Of a DNA stretch of 64,000 nt, positions 32,025 through 43,803 are shown in pieces; the first letter of the stretch is position 1; each line of letters begins with the position of its first letter. The stretch covers positions 124,001 through 188,000 of the forward strand of contig CALYLX010000021.1 of assembly GCA_944990035.1 (NCBI GenBank). The letters run 5' to 3'. The notes beneath the pieces are model-generated. The model had not been told where the DNA came from. It was given only the letters and a program-made list of their open reading frames with translations, and did no database searches. The DNA comes from Clitopilus passeckerianus. Lineage: Eukaryota; Basidiomycota; Agaricomycetes; Agaricales; Entolomataceae. Made by a program: the position numbers and the translations under genes.

Positions 32025-33823
32025 CTACTCTTCCCCTCCCCCTTCCAACTCCTCCCTCTCCCTCCTCCCCTCATCCTCCATAATCGCCCTAATCATCTCC
32101 CCACCCAACCTCCCCGCCTCCTCAAACCGTCCCTCCCCCTCAAACCACCCCCTCGTCTCCTCAAACCTCCTCCTATAAACCTCCATATCCCCATACGTAA
32201 CACACCTACTCCACCCCCTACTCGCAATAACAAACTCCAAATCATCACTCCGGTGCCAGGTGTCGAAGAGGGCACTGTGGAGGGTGGAGGAGAGGAGAGA
32301 GGGGTGGTGGAAGAGGTGCTCGGAGACGCCGAGGAAGAGGCGGAAGAGGGGTGTGGCGGCGAGGATGAGGTGGTGGTAGGGTTTTATACCTAGGTGTGCC
32401 CAGCAGTCGACCATGGCGAGGAGGGAGAGGTGCGAGTTGGGGCGGTATTTGGAGGGTGGGGCTGAGCTCGAGGTCGAACTCGAGGCGTTAGGATTGGGGT
32501 TGGGGTTATGCTCGGGATCAAAGTCGTTCGTGGGGAGCTTGCCCAAACTGAACTTATCCAAAATCTCCTGCGAAAGCAGAATCGGCCTCCTCCTCTTCCC
32601 TCCTCCTCCCTGTTCATCCGACCCAAAAACCCTCTCCCGCCCCCACGCAACCCTCCTCCTAAACTCCTCCTCCCTCCCCTTATGTCCCCCACCCCCACTC
32701 AACATCAACTTATACAACTCCGTACAGCTCTTCGCGAACTGATCAATCTGCTCCCGGGCTTTAGGGTTGAGGATCGCCAGCCCGGCGTAGACGTGCCATT
32801 TGTTGGAGTAGATGCGGAGGGTTAGGTTGACTTTGACGGTTTCGATGCCGCCGACGTAGAGGCCTTGTTCCCAGGGGTAGGAGAGGGAGGATCGCCAGGC
32901 TGTTCCCATGCTAAAAGGTGTCGTGTATGAGTATCATGACAAAAAGGTGAAGGGAGGAATGATATGGGGTAAGGTGAGGTGGAATGGGAAGAGGAACGAA
33001 CCTGAGGAAAGCAGCATGCGTGACAGCCTGAGTATTCGCAGTAACGAGGTCGTGCTCCTCATACGACAGATGTACATAGCGAGAGCCGAAACAGCTCAAG
33101 ATAGATTCGACGAGCTGCTGCGCTTCGGGTGGGCCTCGGTGGCGGATGATGACCTACAACACATAACACATGCAGTTCAGGAGCTGCAGGTGCAGATATA
33201 ATGAAGGAAAACGCACGAGAGGCTGTCCAGCTGGGTTGACGCTTGGTCCATGCAAGGAGTGGCAAGAGACGATATGTGTATCGGCGGGGAGATATTTCTC
33301 AAAGGCGGCTTTTTCTGGTGCTTTTACTGAGGTTTGGCCTGCTACGATCGCGCCTAGTTTCGTTGCTATAGATTCAAATCATTCGTCAGTTCCAGTTCCA
33401 GCAGATAAAGAGGGAGGAGAGGAGGAAGAACGCTACGCACAAGGTCCGAACTGCTTAACGACATTATCAATAAACTCCGCCTCGACGGAATACATCATGA
33501 AATCCGAAGACCGAGCAACAGCGTGTCCGTCGAGCATAGGAACGACATTGGATGTCCCTGCGTAGTCGCGTTTGAGGTCGTCGTATTTGGTGGGCAGGTC
33601 GCATACGTGGATCCTATACAGGTGGTACGAGGGAATCAAAAGTCAAAATTGGTTTTGGTGATGGGCTCGAGCATGCCGAGATTAGATTAGATGCGACGTA
33701 CTTTTGCCATCCTGCTGCTGCGAGGTATTTGACGTACATCCGACCCATGGCGCCCATGCCTATGATGCCGATTGTGGGCTGGGCATCGCGGGGTGAGGAG
33801 GGTGTGGCGGCGTAGTCCAACAT
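32025..33823 (-). CDS. TYR1: Prephenate dehydrogenase (tyrosine biosynthesis)
   Basis: Five exons read as a complete fungal TYR1. The enzyme converts prephenate to 4-hydroxyphenylpyruvate with NAD(P)+ in the tyrosine branch of the shikimate pathway, in the cytosol. Visible: TIGIIGMGAMGRMYVKYLAA (Rossmann GxGxxG); SSDFMMYSVEAEFIDNVVKQ; GAIVAGQTSVKAPEKAAFEK; HSLHGPSVNPAGQPLVI; YVHLSYEEHDLVTANTQAVT with THAAFL; MGTAWRSSLSYPWEQG; VKVNLTLRIYSNKWHVYAGL; NSHLSLLAMVDCWAHLGIKP; TPLFRLFLGVSEHLF; DDLEFVIASRGWSRCV. These match the yeast enzyme block for block. An inserted Gly/Arg and Asn/Pro-rich stretch (around the NPNPN repeat) is specific to this gene. ATG at 33823; introns fall after AAAGWQK, FGP, GQPL and THAAFL. 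No link to the surrounding accessory genes is evident. Confidence 0.95.
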
Positions 33824-33999
33824 GATGGTGGTTGGGGAGAGAGAGAGGGAGAGTGGTTTAAACCTCGGATAGATGTGCTCGGAATCGGACGATTATTTCC
33901 GCACAATAGGGATAGCTCATGACAAGATCGGAGGTCATGGCTGTTGATGAGGATATTATAAAAGGAATGGTTTGGATGGTTACATTAGATGTGTCAGTG

Positions 34000-34652
34000 C
34001 TAAGCTTCGTGCCTGTCGAAGGAAATCCCTTCCAGATCTTCCAGGTATCTCAATCCATCCCTCGCCGCGCCAGAGCTTCTTCTGCCACTCTCGGATACCG
34101 ATGCCGATAGATCAACGTCAACCAGCAGATCTGTCCCGCCACGAGAGGGTGTATCTCCATCTCTGTCTCCAGCATTGCGATGCGTCTCCTCCTCTTCTTC
34201 CCTCTTGCCCTCGCCAGATTCAGATCCAGTCCAATCCACCTCGTCGAACTTGAGCTCTGTCGAGCGAGCTGGCCCGGGCTCTGCAGGTCCCGTCCATCCT
34301 GCTTGATCTCCTCCCCGCGGTGGCATACGTGGTCGATTCCACTGAGGCCTCGGGCCTGCGCTATACCGATCCTCATCCTCTTGGACAACGTCCGCATTGG
34401 GCTCCGGGATGTTCATTTCCCTGCTTATCTTCCTTAATGGGCCTTTCACCCTTCGAAAGGATCCTTTGCCAAATCTCGTCAGTACAAGCCACAGTACCAA
34501 TCGATACGATGGGGTTTTTTAGCACCTTTCTCAAAGCGAATAGCTTCAGCCTCCTCCTCCGAGGTTACGTTCACGAACGTTAATCCCTCCCCGAAGATTC
34601 GAACGTTACTATTTCCACCCTCGAAGAAGCCTTTGAGCGGGGGCGGGTTCAT
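34000..34652 (-). CDS. Acidic protein with N-terminal Gly/Phe module, paralogue 1 (P1)
   Basis: Exons 34652-34526 and 34463-34000 join to 196 aa. The N-terminal about 40 residues (FFEGGNSNVRIFGEGLTFVN) resemble the starts of P2 (34893-35806) and of the kinase at 60585: an Asn, then V[KR][IF], then a Gly and an aromatic. Then a short basic region (SFRRVKGPLRKISREMN), a Pro/Gly-rich linker, and a C-terminal half rich in Asp/Glu (FDEVDWTGSESGEGKREEEE) ending DLLVDVDLSASVSES and GLRYLEDLE, which aligns with P2. No known enzyme domain, TM segment or signal. Unknown function; the tandem paralogue and good splice sites support coding. Confidence 0.7.
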
Positions 34653-34892
34653 GGTCGGTATAGTATACTACAGTGAGTTAGCCTCTGCGTGGTTATCTAC
34701 CAAGAACATGGCTGCGGATTCCGAGTGATGAAAGGGCGTCTATTTATCACAGCATGAGGCTATGCCAAATAGTCCCGGTACAAGAACAAGTTTATATTGT
34801 AAGTTATTGACAACGAAAAGCAGTACTGTACGGTATTTAAACGATGACGAAATGGTTGAGGTAGCTTAGGCTGGGATGCGTCATTACTAAGA

Positions 34893-35806
34893 CTAGCCCA
34901 TATATCTCTTGAGCTCAGATCCTCTTTGACCACTCTCAGAGTCATATATCGATACCGATAGATCAACCCAGAGCGAACCCATTTCACGACGAGACCTAGA
35001 GGATGTACCTATCTCACATCGATGTCCCAGTCGAGCTTCACCGTACGCACGTTTTTCGCTCTCATCCTTACTCTTACCATGGCCAGAGTCAGACCCAGCC
35101 CCATTCCAATCTACCTCATCAAAGTCATATCCAGGTTCTACTTCATTCCAGTAATAGACATCCTCGTTCTCTGTCGAGCGGGCTAGCACGTATTCCGGTT
35201 CAGATTCCGCAAATTCACTCCTAGGCTTTGGATTTCTTGCTTGACTTCGTCCTCGTCCTCGTCCTCGTTTCCGTGCGTCTTCAAGTTGTTGTTGATGCCA
35301 CTCCCACTCCCACCGAGACTCAAAGTCGGTCCAGCCGTCATGCTCGTATCCATAATCTTGAACTTGACTTGGTTGTCGCCGCCACTGAGAGTTCGCCCAG
35401 GCGTCGTACCCATACTGATATTCATAGTCTTGAATGTGGTTAGGTTCAGATTCTGGGTCCGTCCAGGTGCCAGTGGCTCGTGCTCGTCCCTTGGTTCTTC
35501 CGGCAGATTGGCCCTCACTCGGAACTTCGAGCTCATGCTTCACGTCACCCCACATCCCGCGTAAAAACCCTGCCATCTCATGAAAGTCTTGTTTCATCTC
35601 GCGAAGTCGGACACGGTCTGCAGTGAACATCGTGTCAGTATAAGTAACAGTACCAGTTGACCGTTTAGGCGAGTCAAAAGCTTAAAACCCTCACCTTTGG
35701 CAATAGGACCCAAGTTGGTGTTGGCTCCGGACCTGTCAGTGCCAGTGTGTACTTCCACATAATTTACACCCTTCGCAACGAATTTAACGTCTGCGTTCTG
35801 GAACAT
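34893..35806 (-). CDS. Acidic protein with N-terminal Gly/Phe module, paralogue 2 (P2)
   Basis: Exons 35806-35695 and 35617-34893 join to 278 aa. Starts MFQNADVKFVAKGVNYVEVH, a form of the N-terminal module also in P1 and in the kinase at 60585. Then RVRLREMKQDFHEMAGFLRG (helical), a linker, a Tyr/Trp-rich repeat-like region (DYEYQYGYDAW, DYGYEHDGWTDFESRWEWEW), a basic RGRGRGRSQAR patch, and a C-terminus FDEVDWNGAGSDSG ... SLWVDLSVSIYDSESGQRGS ... RYMG that aligns with the P1 end. A TATATAA lies 41-47 bp upstream (35847-35853). Element F lies 320 bp upstream, inverted. Unknown function; low-complexity composition suggests a disordered interaction protein. Confidence 0.72.
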
Positions 35807-36125
35807 GGTGGTGTATACTTACCCCAAAGAAGCATCCTGAGCAGGGTTATATACCGGAATTTGTGGAAACGGCTGTGGTCCATGGGTTCCGAGTATGGTG
35901 ATTGTGATTTTGATTTGAGGGCGTCTATTGTGACGGGAAGCTATGCCGCTTATTTAGAACAAGAACAAGGCTCGGGTTGGACTATTGAGGGAACCTACGG
36001 AGTAAACACAAGCAGGTCCATGCAATAAAGAGAAATTAAGAGAATAAGCGATGGGGGAGACAAGGTTTCAAGCAAGACGAGTAATGAGTATTGGCCCAGG
36101 CCAAAGTTGGCTGACCTAGACGCGT

Positions 36126-36180
36126 CTGGAAAGGGTAGACGCGTTATTTGGTCCACGTTGTCTTCACCTACCCTAAATCC
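36126..36180 (+). promoter_or_regulatory. Shared upstream element, copy F (P2)
   Basis: CTGGAAAGGGTAGACGCG, TTATTTGGTCCACG, CCTACCCTAAATCC. A second ACGCGT precedes it (36120-36125). 320 bp upstream of the P2 ATG at 35806, opposite orientation to that gene. Confidence 0.7.
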
Positions 36181-36469
36181 ATCCTCCAGCCTCGCCCCGG
36201 CGTCTAGTGCTCCCGTACCGTCGTACCTGTGCCATTTGAACATGAACTAACTGGCAGAGAATGTCAAGCAAACACCACGGCTCGATTTCTTAGTCCTCGA
36301 TTGACGATGTCCAGTGCACGTCTTGCCAATCCCTCCTGTAAGGATACGTGGTAAATGGTCTATGAAAAGGACAACCCGTTCGGTTTGCTATATGTAACCA
36401 ACATAGACACCACTAGCAGTCTAGGACAAGGTTGAAGCCGCATCGAACCCGCCAATGGCGTCGTACAGA

Positions 36470-36588
36470 GAGCTACAAGCCTGGAATCCCCGAGCGGAGC
36501 AGGTCCGAAGCACAACGAAGTTTGCGAAGCTTACGGAGTGTGCGTAGGGCGTCTGCGGAGCGACGGGTTCCCGGCTTGTACTCTAGCT
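36470..36588. repeat. MITE-like inverted-repeat element, about 119 bp
   Basis: Left arm TACAAGCCTGGAATCCC (36474-36490) and, reversed, right arm TACAAGCCGGGAACCCG (36564-36580), with further pairing inward (GAGCGGAG against CTCCGCAG). Interior has repeated CGAAG motifs. Size and arms suggest a small non-autonomous transposon or a hairpin; no second copy was noticed in the window. Confidence 0.45.
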
Positions 36589-36726
36589 CACATTCCAGGT
36601 CTCTTCTGAATCAACGACGACATATTAGTTCCGTTCAAATTGAGTGCACTCGAACTAGTTGCACTTCATCTGACACTTTATCTGACACTTTGTTCGACAT
36701 GTTTCGGGAATTTGCTAAACGGTAAC

Positions 36727-37392
36727 CTACATCATGTTCGAAGCTGCAGTAAGATTAAACATCACCTGTACCTCACCCCACCTCCTCTGCATATCCGGTG
36801 ACTGGAAATTCTGCACGCCTTTTATGTCTCTCTCCGCTACTAGCATGGAGGCTAGGATGAGATCCCTGAACGTCTCCGTCCCTGCTTCCATGAAGATACT
36901 TGGTGTTGCGCGGCCTTTGATGAGGTAGGCTATGGGAGATGTTGGGTTGTTGGTGTGGTATAGCTAAGATGCGACAGAGGTATAAGTAAGTGGTTTGGGG
37001 AAGGCAAGCAGGCGGGGAAAAGGGATACGCACAGCTATCCAATGTTCAGGGTGGGGTTTCCATTCGTATAACCCGGAATCCGTCTCAAAAGAGAAAATGT
37101 AACTCCCATCAGGTGCACTACTCCTCTTCAACCATTTCTTCAATCCAATGCTCTTCCCTCCGTGATGATACTTGAAGCTTATGGTATCAGGCAACAGATC
37201 TCTTGTCTTGATGGTGATTATGGGTTCGTTGGTGGTCACGTCCACGACCTCCGTACGTTGACCTGCCTGGCCGGGTGTGGTGATACGGTAAAGAGGGAAG
37301 CCGGAGATGGAGAGTGTGGTGGATGTGAAGCTGTTGGTAGAGAAGTCGAGCTGGATTGGGGTCGGATTTACGAGGGTGGTTGTCGAGTCCAT
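36727..37392 (-). CDS. DUF6593-like protein 3 (two-exon sub-clade)
   Basis: Exons 37392-37033 and 36963-36727, 198 aa. MDSTTTLVNPTPIQLDFSTN; GFPLYRITTPGQAGQRTEVV; ITIKTRDLLPDTISFKYHH; LKKWLKRSSAPDGSYIFSFE; TDSGLYEWKPHPEHWIA; LYHTNNPTSPIAYLIKGRAT; PSIFMEAGTETFRDLILASM; a C-terminal extension after VAERDIKGVQ that differs from copy 2. Nearly identical in layout to copy 2, with which it forms an inverted pair around TYR1, P1 and P2. CTTATAA lies about 55 bp upstream, a dyad repeat at 37484-37508 and element G at 37853-37907. Function unknown. Confidence 0.82.
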
Positions 37393-37483
37393 TGCGGCGT
37401 AGGAATCTAACGTAGGCCCGGTATCACAGGTAGTGCTTTTCTTATAAGGCTCACTTTCGTGAGAGTTCGGGTGAATCGGGTCC

Positions 37484-37508
37484 TGCCTTTCTGTGCATTT
37501 CAAAGGCA
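37484..37508. promoter_or_regulatory. Dyad repeat upstream of DUF6593-like 3
   Basis: TGCCTTT and AAAGGCA around a GTGCATTT core; homologous to 30786-30812, with the outer C:G pair replaced by T:A, so symmetry is kept. 92-116 bp before the ATG and upstream of the TATA-like site, so more likely a protein-binding dyad than an RNA hairpin. Confidence 0.45.
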
Positions 37509-37852
37509 GTGCACGGGAGGATTAGAAGATGGAAATGATCAGTCACGCGAATTGAGGCGTAAATATCAAGGGAGGGTGTTTGAGCCGTTCTTGGCGGAGG
37601 AAGGAAGGCCCACGAGAGAACTCGAGACAGTGAGCAAATAGCTCTAGAATCGATAATGCAAGGGAGCCATTCTAGCCTTGCTGAGATCGATGATTAAAGG
37701 CAGAGAGAACCTAGGAGAACGTTCTAAAGGTTGCTTTGCAGACTGACGAGTTAACTCCCGAAAGAGAAGCAACGCTCTGTACAGCCCGCATGATGGACTG
37801 TTGCGTGATTAGGTGGTCGTCATCGTCTCCTGGCTCCAAGTTCAACCCCGTG

Positions 37853-37907
37853 TCCAGGAAAGGTCAACGCGTTATTTGGTCTCCTTTGTTATGACCTCCC
37901 CTAAATC
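37853..37907 (+). promoter_or_regulatory. Shared upstream element, copy G (DUF6593-like 3)
   Basis: CCAGGAAAGGTCAACGCG, TTATTTGGTCTCCTTTG, CCTCCCCTAAATC. 461 bp upstream of the ATG at 37392, opposite orientation to the gene, as copy E is to DUF6593-like 2. Confidence 0.7.
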
Positions 37908-38155
37908 TATGTCCTGCGAGCCAACGACCCACTAACCTAGACCGGTGGGCGATCCCTCTGACGCGCAGGAGCACAGTCATCAGCCCCGTAGATTGAGGTG
38001 CAAATATCAATCAGAAGGTAAAGTTGACGCAATGGTACAATTTGTGGCGTAGCTGTATGTAAATATATCCCATGGACCCCTGCCTAACTGCAGACGGCGT
38101 ACGCCTTTGTCCTCCTTGTTTGCTTCCCCTGCGCTTCAGAAGATCATGGCAGCAC

Positions 38156-38853
38156 TCATCCTCGGGCAGTCGTCCACTGATGCTGAGCATGCTTGTCTAG
38201 ATAAACTACCTTGGCCCTCTTCTCGGTATCTCTCATTCCTCGCTCTATCATCATGAATGAGGCAAGGACCTGATCTCTGTATCTCTCTGTGCCGGCTTCA
38301 AGCCATAGGCTGGGCTGGGCACCTTGGATCATACGGGCTGCAGGTCGAGTAAGGTCTTCTGCTGAGTAGAGCTGGACGAAGTCCACTTAGTTCCTGGATA
38401 TGTGTAGTGAATGAATGAGAAGGAAACTCACGACCAGCCGATGAACGGGGTCAACTTTCCAGTGAAAAGTGCCAAACTCGGTTTCAAGAATAGTCATAGG
38501 TCTATGGACCGGGTTTATGAGCTTCAGTCGTGAATAATAGCACAAAAGGACAGCGTTACTCACCGCCCATCCGTATCCTCCGTCTTCTTTAGCCACTTCT
38601 TCAGCTGTATCTCTTTCCCACCATTATGGTACGTGAAGCTAATTACATCGGGTAGAAAATCTCTTTGCTTGATAACAAAGAGTAGTTCCTGGTTGTTCAC
38701 ATCCCGGACTTCTGTTCGCATCTGCATGCGATCCGGTGTAGTAATCCGGTACATGGGCTGACCCTGGACGGAGAGAACAGCGCTACGCATGCTGTCTTTG
38801 CTGAAATCCAACTGAACGGGAGCTGGGTTGACGAGAGTAATTGTAGAATCCAT
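38156..38853 (-). CDS. DUF6593-like protein 4 (three-exon sub-clade)
   Basis: Exons 38853-38564, 38501-38432 and 38371-38156, 191 aa. MDSTITLVNPAPVQLDFSKD; QPMYRITTPDRMQMRTEVRD; LLFVIKQRDFLPDVISFTYH; IQLKKWLKKTEDTDGR; middle exon MTILETEFGTFHWKVDPVHR; last exon LYSAEDLTRPAARMIQGAQP, SLWLEAGTERYRDQVLASFM and a His/Gln-rich tail. Tandem with copy 5 (39577-40282), same strand. CTTATAA lies about 60 bp upstream (38915-38921). No copy of the shared element upstream. Function unknown. Confidence 0.83.
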
Positions 38854-39576
38854 ATGTGATATGAAATTCAGGGAGAACCGTTGGTAATGACCTGTGTGGG
38901 GAAGACGACGAGTATTATAAGGGAATTCAAGTCGCCAAATCCTACTTGACAATGATGCAAGGCACTGTTTCACATTGGATGCTGTGTTTGAGCGGTAAAA
39001 GTGCTGTAGAAGTACGCGGAGACAAAACTATTCTCAGCGTTTCAAAATCCCGGAATATCCTTGAGTTACTAGTATGCAGTGTTAGAGGAAACGAAGGAGC
39101 GTATTGAAGCGCAAGTATGAATCCTTCGTCAAAGACAAGATTAAGCCTTGGTGGAGGATAGACGGGGTAGAAGGAGCGGCCCCAACAGGAAGAAGGGTAA
39201 ATAGCACTGAAGCCGAAAACGAGTCATTCTAGTTTCCCTAGTGTTATCCTGAGGATCGTGGGGGACGGAAGGAGAGCGGGTACTTGACGAATATTGTTTG
39301 ACCCGAATGGAAGAAATGCACTGAACGAACCGCATGGCGGATTGTCGTGTGAGTTGAAAGCTCACCCACGCCGGATTTTGATTCAAGCTGAAGTTCATGA
39401 AGATAACGTCTTCTACGTTCCAAAGATCATTCAATTATCGTAAAACAGAACACATTACTCCAGAGACCTCGTAACCAATCATTTCGCAGCCTCACCGGCA
39501 GCCTCAGCCTCAGCCTGTGCCCGCTTTTCGTTTGTCTCCCTTATAATGTCCCATCCCTGTGGGAAGCTCGTCCCAA
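38854..39576. other. Intergenic between DUF6593-like 4 and 5
   Basis: 723 bp; TATA-like site of copy 4 near 38915, otherwise nothing recognised. A 97-codon minus ORF (39434-39141) has no protein-like features. Confidence 0.5.
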
Positions 39577-40282
39577 TTAAATGCCAGGCGTGAACTGAAT
39601 GGCATTCTGAGTATGGGCATCCGTCAGAACGACTTTACTTCTAGCTTCCGTACCTCTCATCTCCCGCTCGATAACCATGAACGAGGCGAGGATCTGGTCC
39701 CTGAACCTTTCAGTGCCAGCTTCGAGCCATAGGCTAGGCGTGGCACCTGGGATCATCCGCGTTAGGTGTCGAGTAAGGTCGTCTGCTGAATAGAGCTGCA
39801 CAAAGGCGTCTTAGTTGGCATGTATATTGGCTAGAAGATGAAGAGAAGCAGGCTCACCACCAATCGATGAATAGGATCGAGTTTCCAGTAGTATGTGCCA
39901 AACTCATTCTCAAGAATATGCATCGGTCTAAATCAAGGCCAAAAATCATCAGCTTCGTGCAAAATATGACAAAGCCAAAAAGCGACGCTTACCTTCCATC
40001 TGTATCCTTCGTCTTCTTCAACCACTTCTTCAAATTCCTCTCCTTGCCGTTATTGTGGTGCGTAAAACTGATAACATCTGGCAATAAATCCCTTTGCTTG
40101 ATCACGAAGAGCAGTTCGTTATTGCTCAGATCCCTAACCTCCGTCCGCATCTGCATGCGATCTGGCGCGGTGATCTGGTAAAGAGGTTGGCCTGAAACCG
40201 AGAGGACAGCGTTCCGCATATTATCTTTGCTGAAGTCGAGTCGGATGGGAGCTGCGTTGACGAGCGTGAGTGTCGAGTCCAT
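39577..40282 (-). CDS. DUF6593-like protein 5 (three-exon sub-clade)
   Basis: Three exons as in copies 1 and 4. MDSTLTLVNAAPIRLDFSKD; QPLYQITAPDRMQMRTEVRD; LLFVIKQRDLLPDVISFTHH; LKKWLKKTKDTDGR; middle exon MHILENEFGTYYWKLDPIHR; last exon LYSADDLTRHLTRMIPGATP, SLWLEAGTERFRDQILASFM and VIEREMRGTEARSKVVLTDA, ending FTPGI. Most similar to copy 4; a tandem duplication. TATAATG lies about 65 bp upstream of the ATG (40345-40351, minus). Function unknown. Confidence 0.83.
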
Positions 40283-41108
40283 GGTGGGTGTTACTCCCTG
40301 TGCGTGCGTGCTGGGATGCTTGGGGAGAAGTCGGCTCGGTCCGTCATTATAAGGAATCTGGCGACTTTGAACCTGAAATCTCGCTTGATCATAAGGCGTA
40401 ACAAGGCGGTGCAAGGCAGTGTATTTCCGCCCGAATTGGGGAGTTGGGCCGTGAAAGTGCTGTAGAGCTATACGGCTACCAAGCTATCCTTGGGAAGAAT
40501 TTCTCAATGATTCAAGTAGAGCAGATACAGTTGCAGATCGTTTTTCCGAAGTCACATAACTTGAACAGTGGTTTTCCAGTGTTTCTGGGCATATTGGCCC
40601 CAACTGCGAAGAAAGCACGAGGCTAGGGGATCTTGTAGCATAATGCAAGTCTGTAGAGGTATCGGAGGGATTGAAAGAGGTCCCAGAGTATGGTGTCCGC
40701 CTAAAGCAAATACCCTTGACGAAGAGTTGAGCTATAATTACGGTGGTGGCTGCCCCAAAAGCGCCGTGGATCGTAGAGAAACCGTGCCTCCTCTGGTGTT
40801 CTTTGCAATATACATGATAATTGACTCCGGGAAGTCTTAGGAAACGTTGGGCAGTGGCGGTCAGCGTCAAGCTTTGGCTGAGCAACTCAGGCTGCTAAAG
40901 CTAAAGGTGCAGGCAAACAAATGTAAATACAAAGCCTTACTTCCTGTTCGGTCTTTCTCTCCACAAGCACGACCGACGACGGCTACGAGCTTTTTTACTT
41001 TCGCTCAAGTCGCCCTTCAATTTCTCCTTTGTTTCTGAGCACGTCTTACACTTTCTTATCCTTGATCGTGCGGTCTTCAGTAACCCAAATTATAACCATT
41101 TTCAACGA
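40283..41108. other. Divergent promoter region (DUF6593-like 5 / PRP4 kinase)
   Basis: 826 bp; no gene. TATA-like sequence for the left gene near 40346. The right part is T/C-rich before the kinase ATG. Confidence 0.5.

Positions 41109-43803
<2,695 letters not shown>

Larger units (their letters stand above)
35807..36726. other. Intergenic with element F and a MITE-like hairpin
   Basis: 920 bp. Element F at 36126-36180; inverted-repeat element at 36470-36588. Open frames here are short and unconvincing. Confidence 0.55.
37393..38155. other. Promoter region of DUF6593-like 3 with element G
   Basis: 763 bp. TATA-like CTTATAA at 37441-37447 (reads toward the gene on the minus strand), dyad TGCCTTT/AAAGGCA at 37484-37508, element G at 37853-37907, then the 3' flank of DUF6593-like 4. 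Confidence 0.6.

Noticed and set aside
40868..40925. Possible eighth copy of the shared element (GCTAAAGGTGCAGGCAAACAAATG)
   Set aside because: The partial resemblance lacks the ACGCG/ACGTG box and the 34-bp spacing seen in all seven accepted copies.
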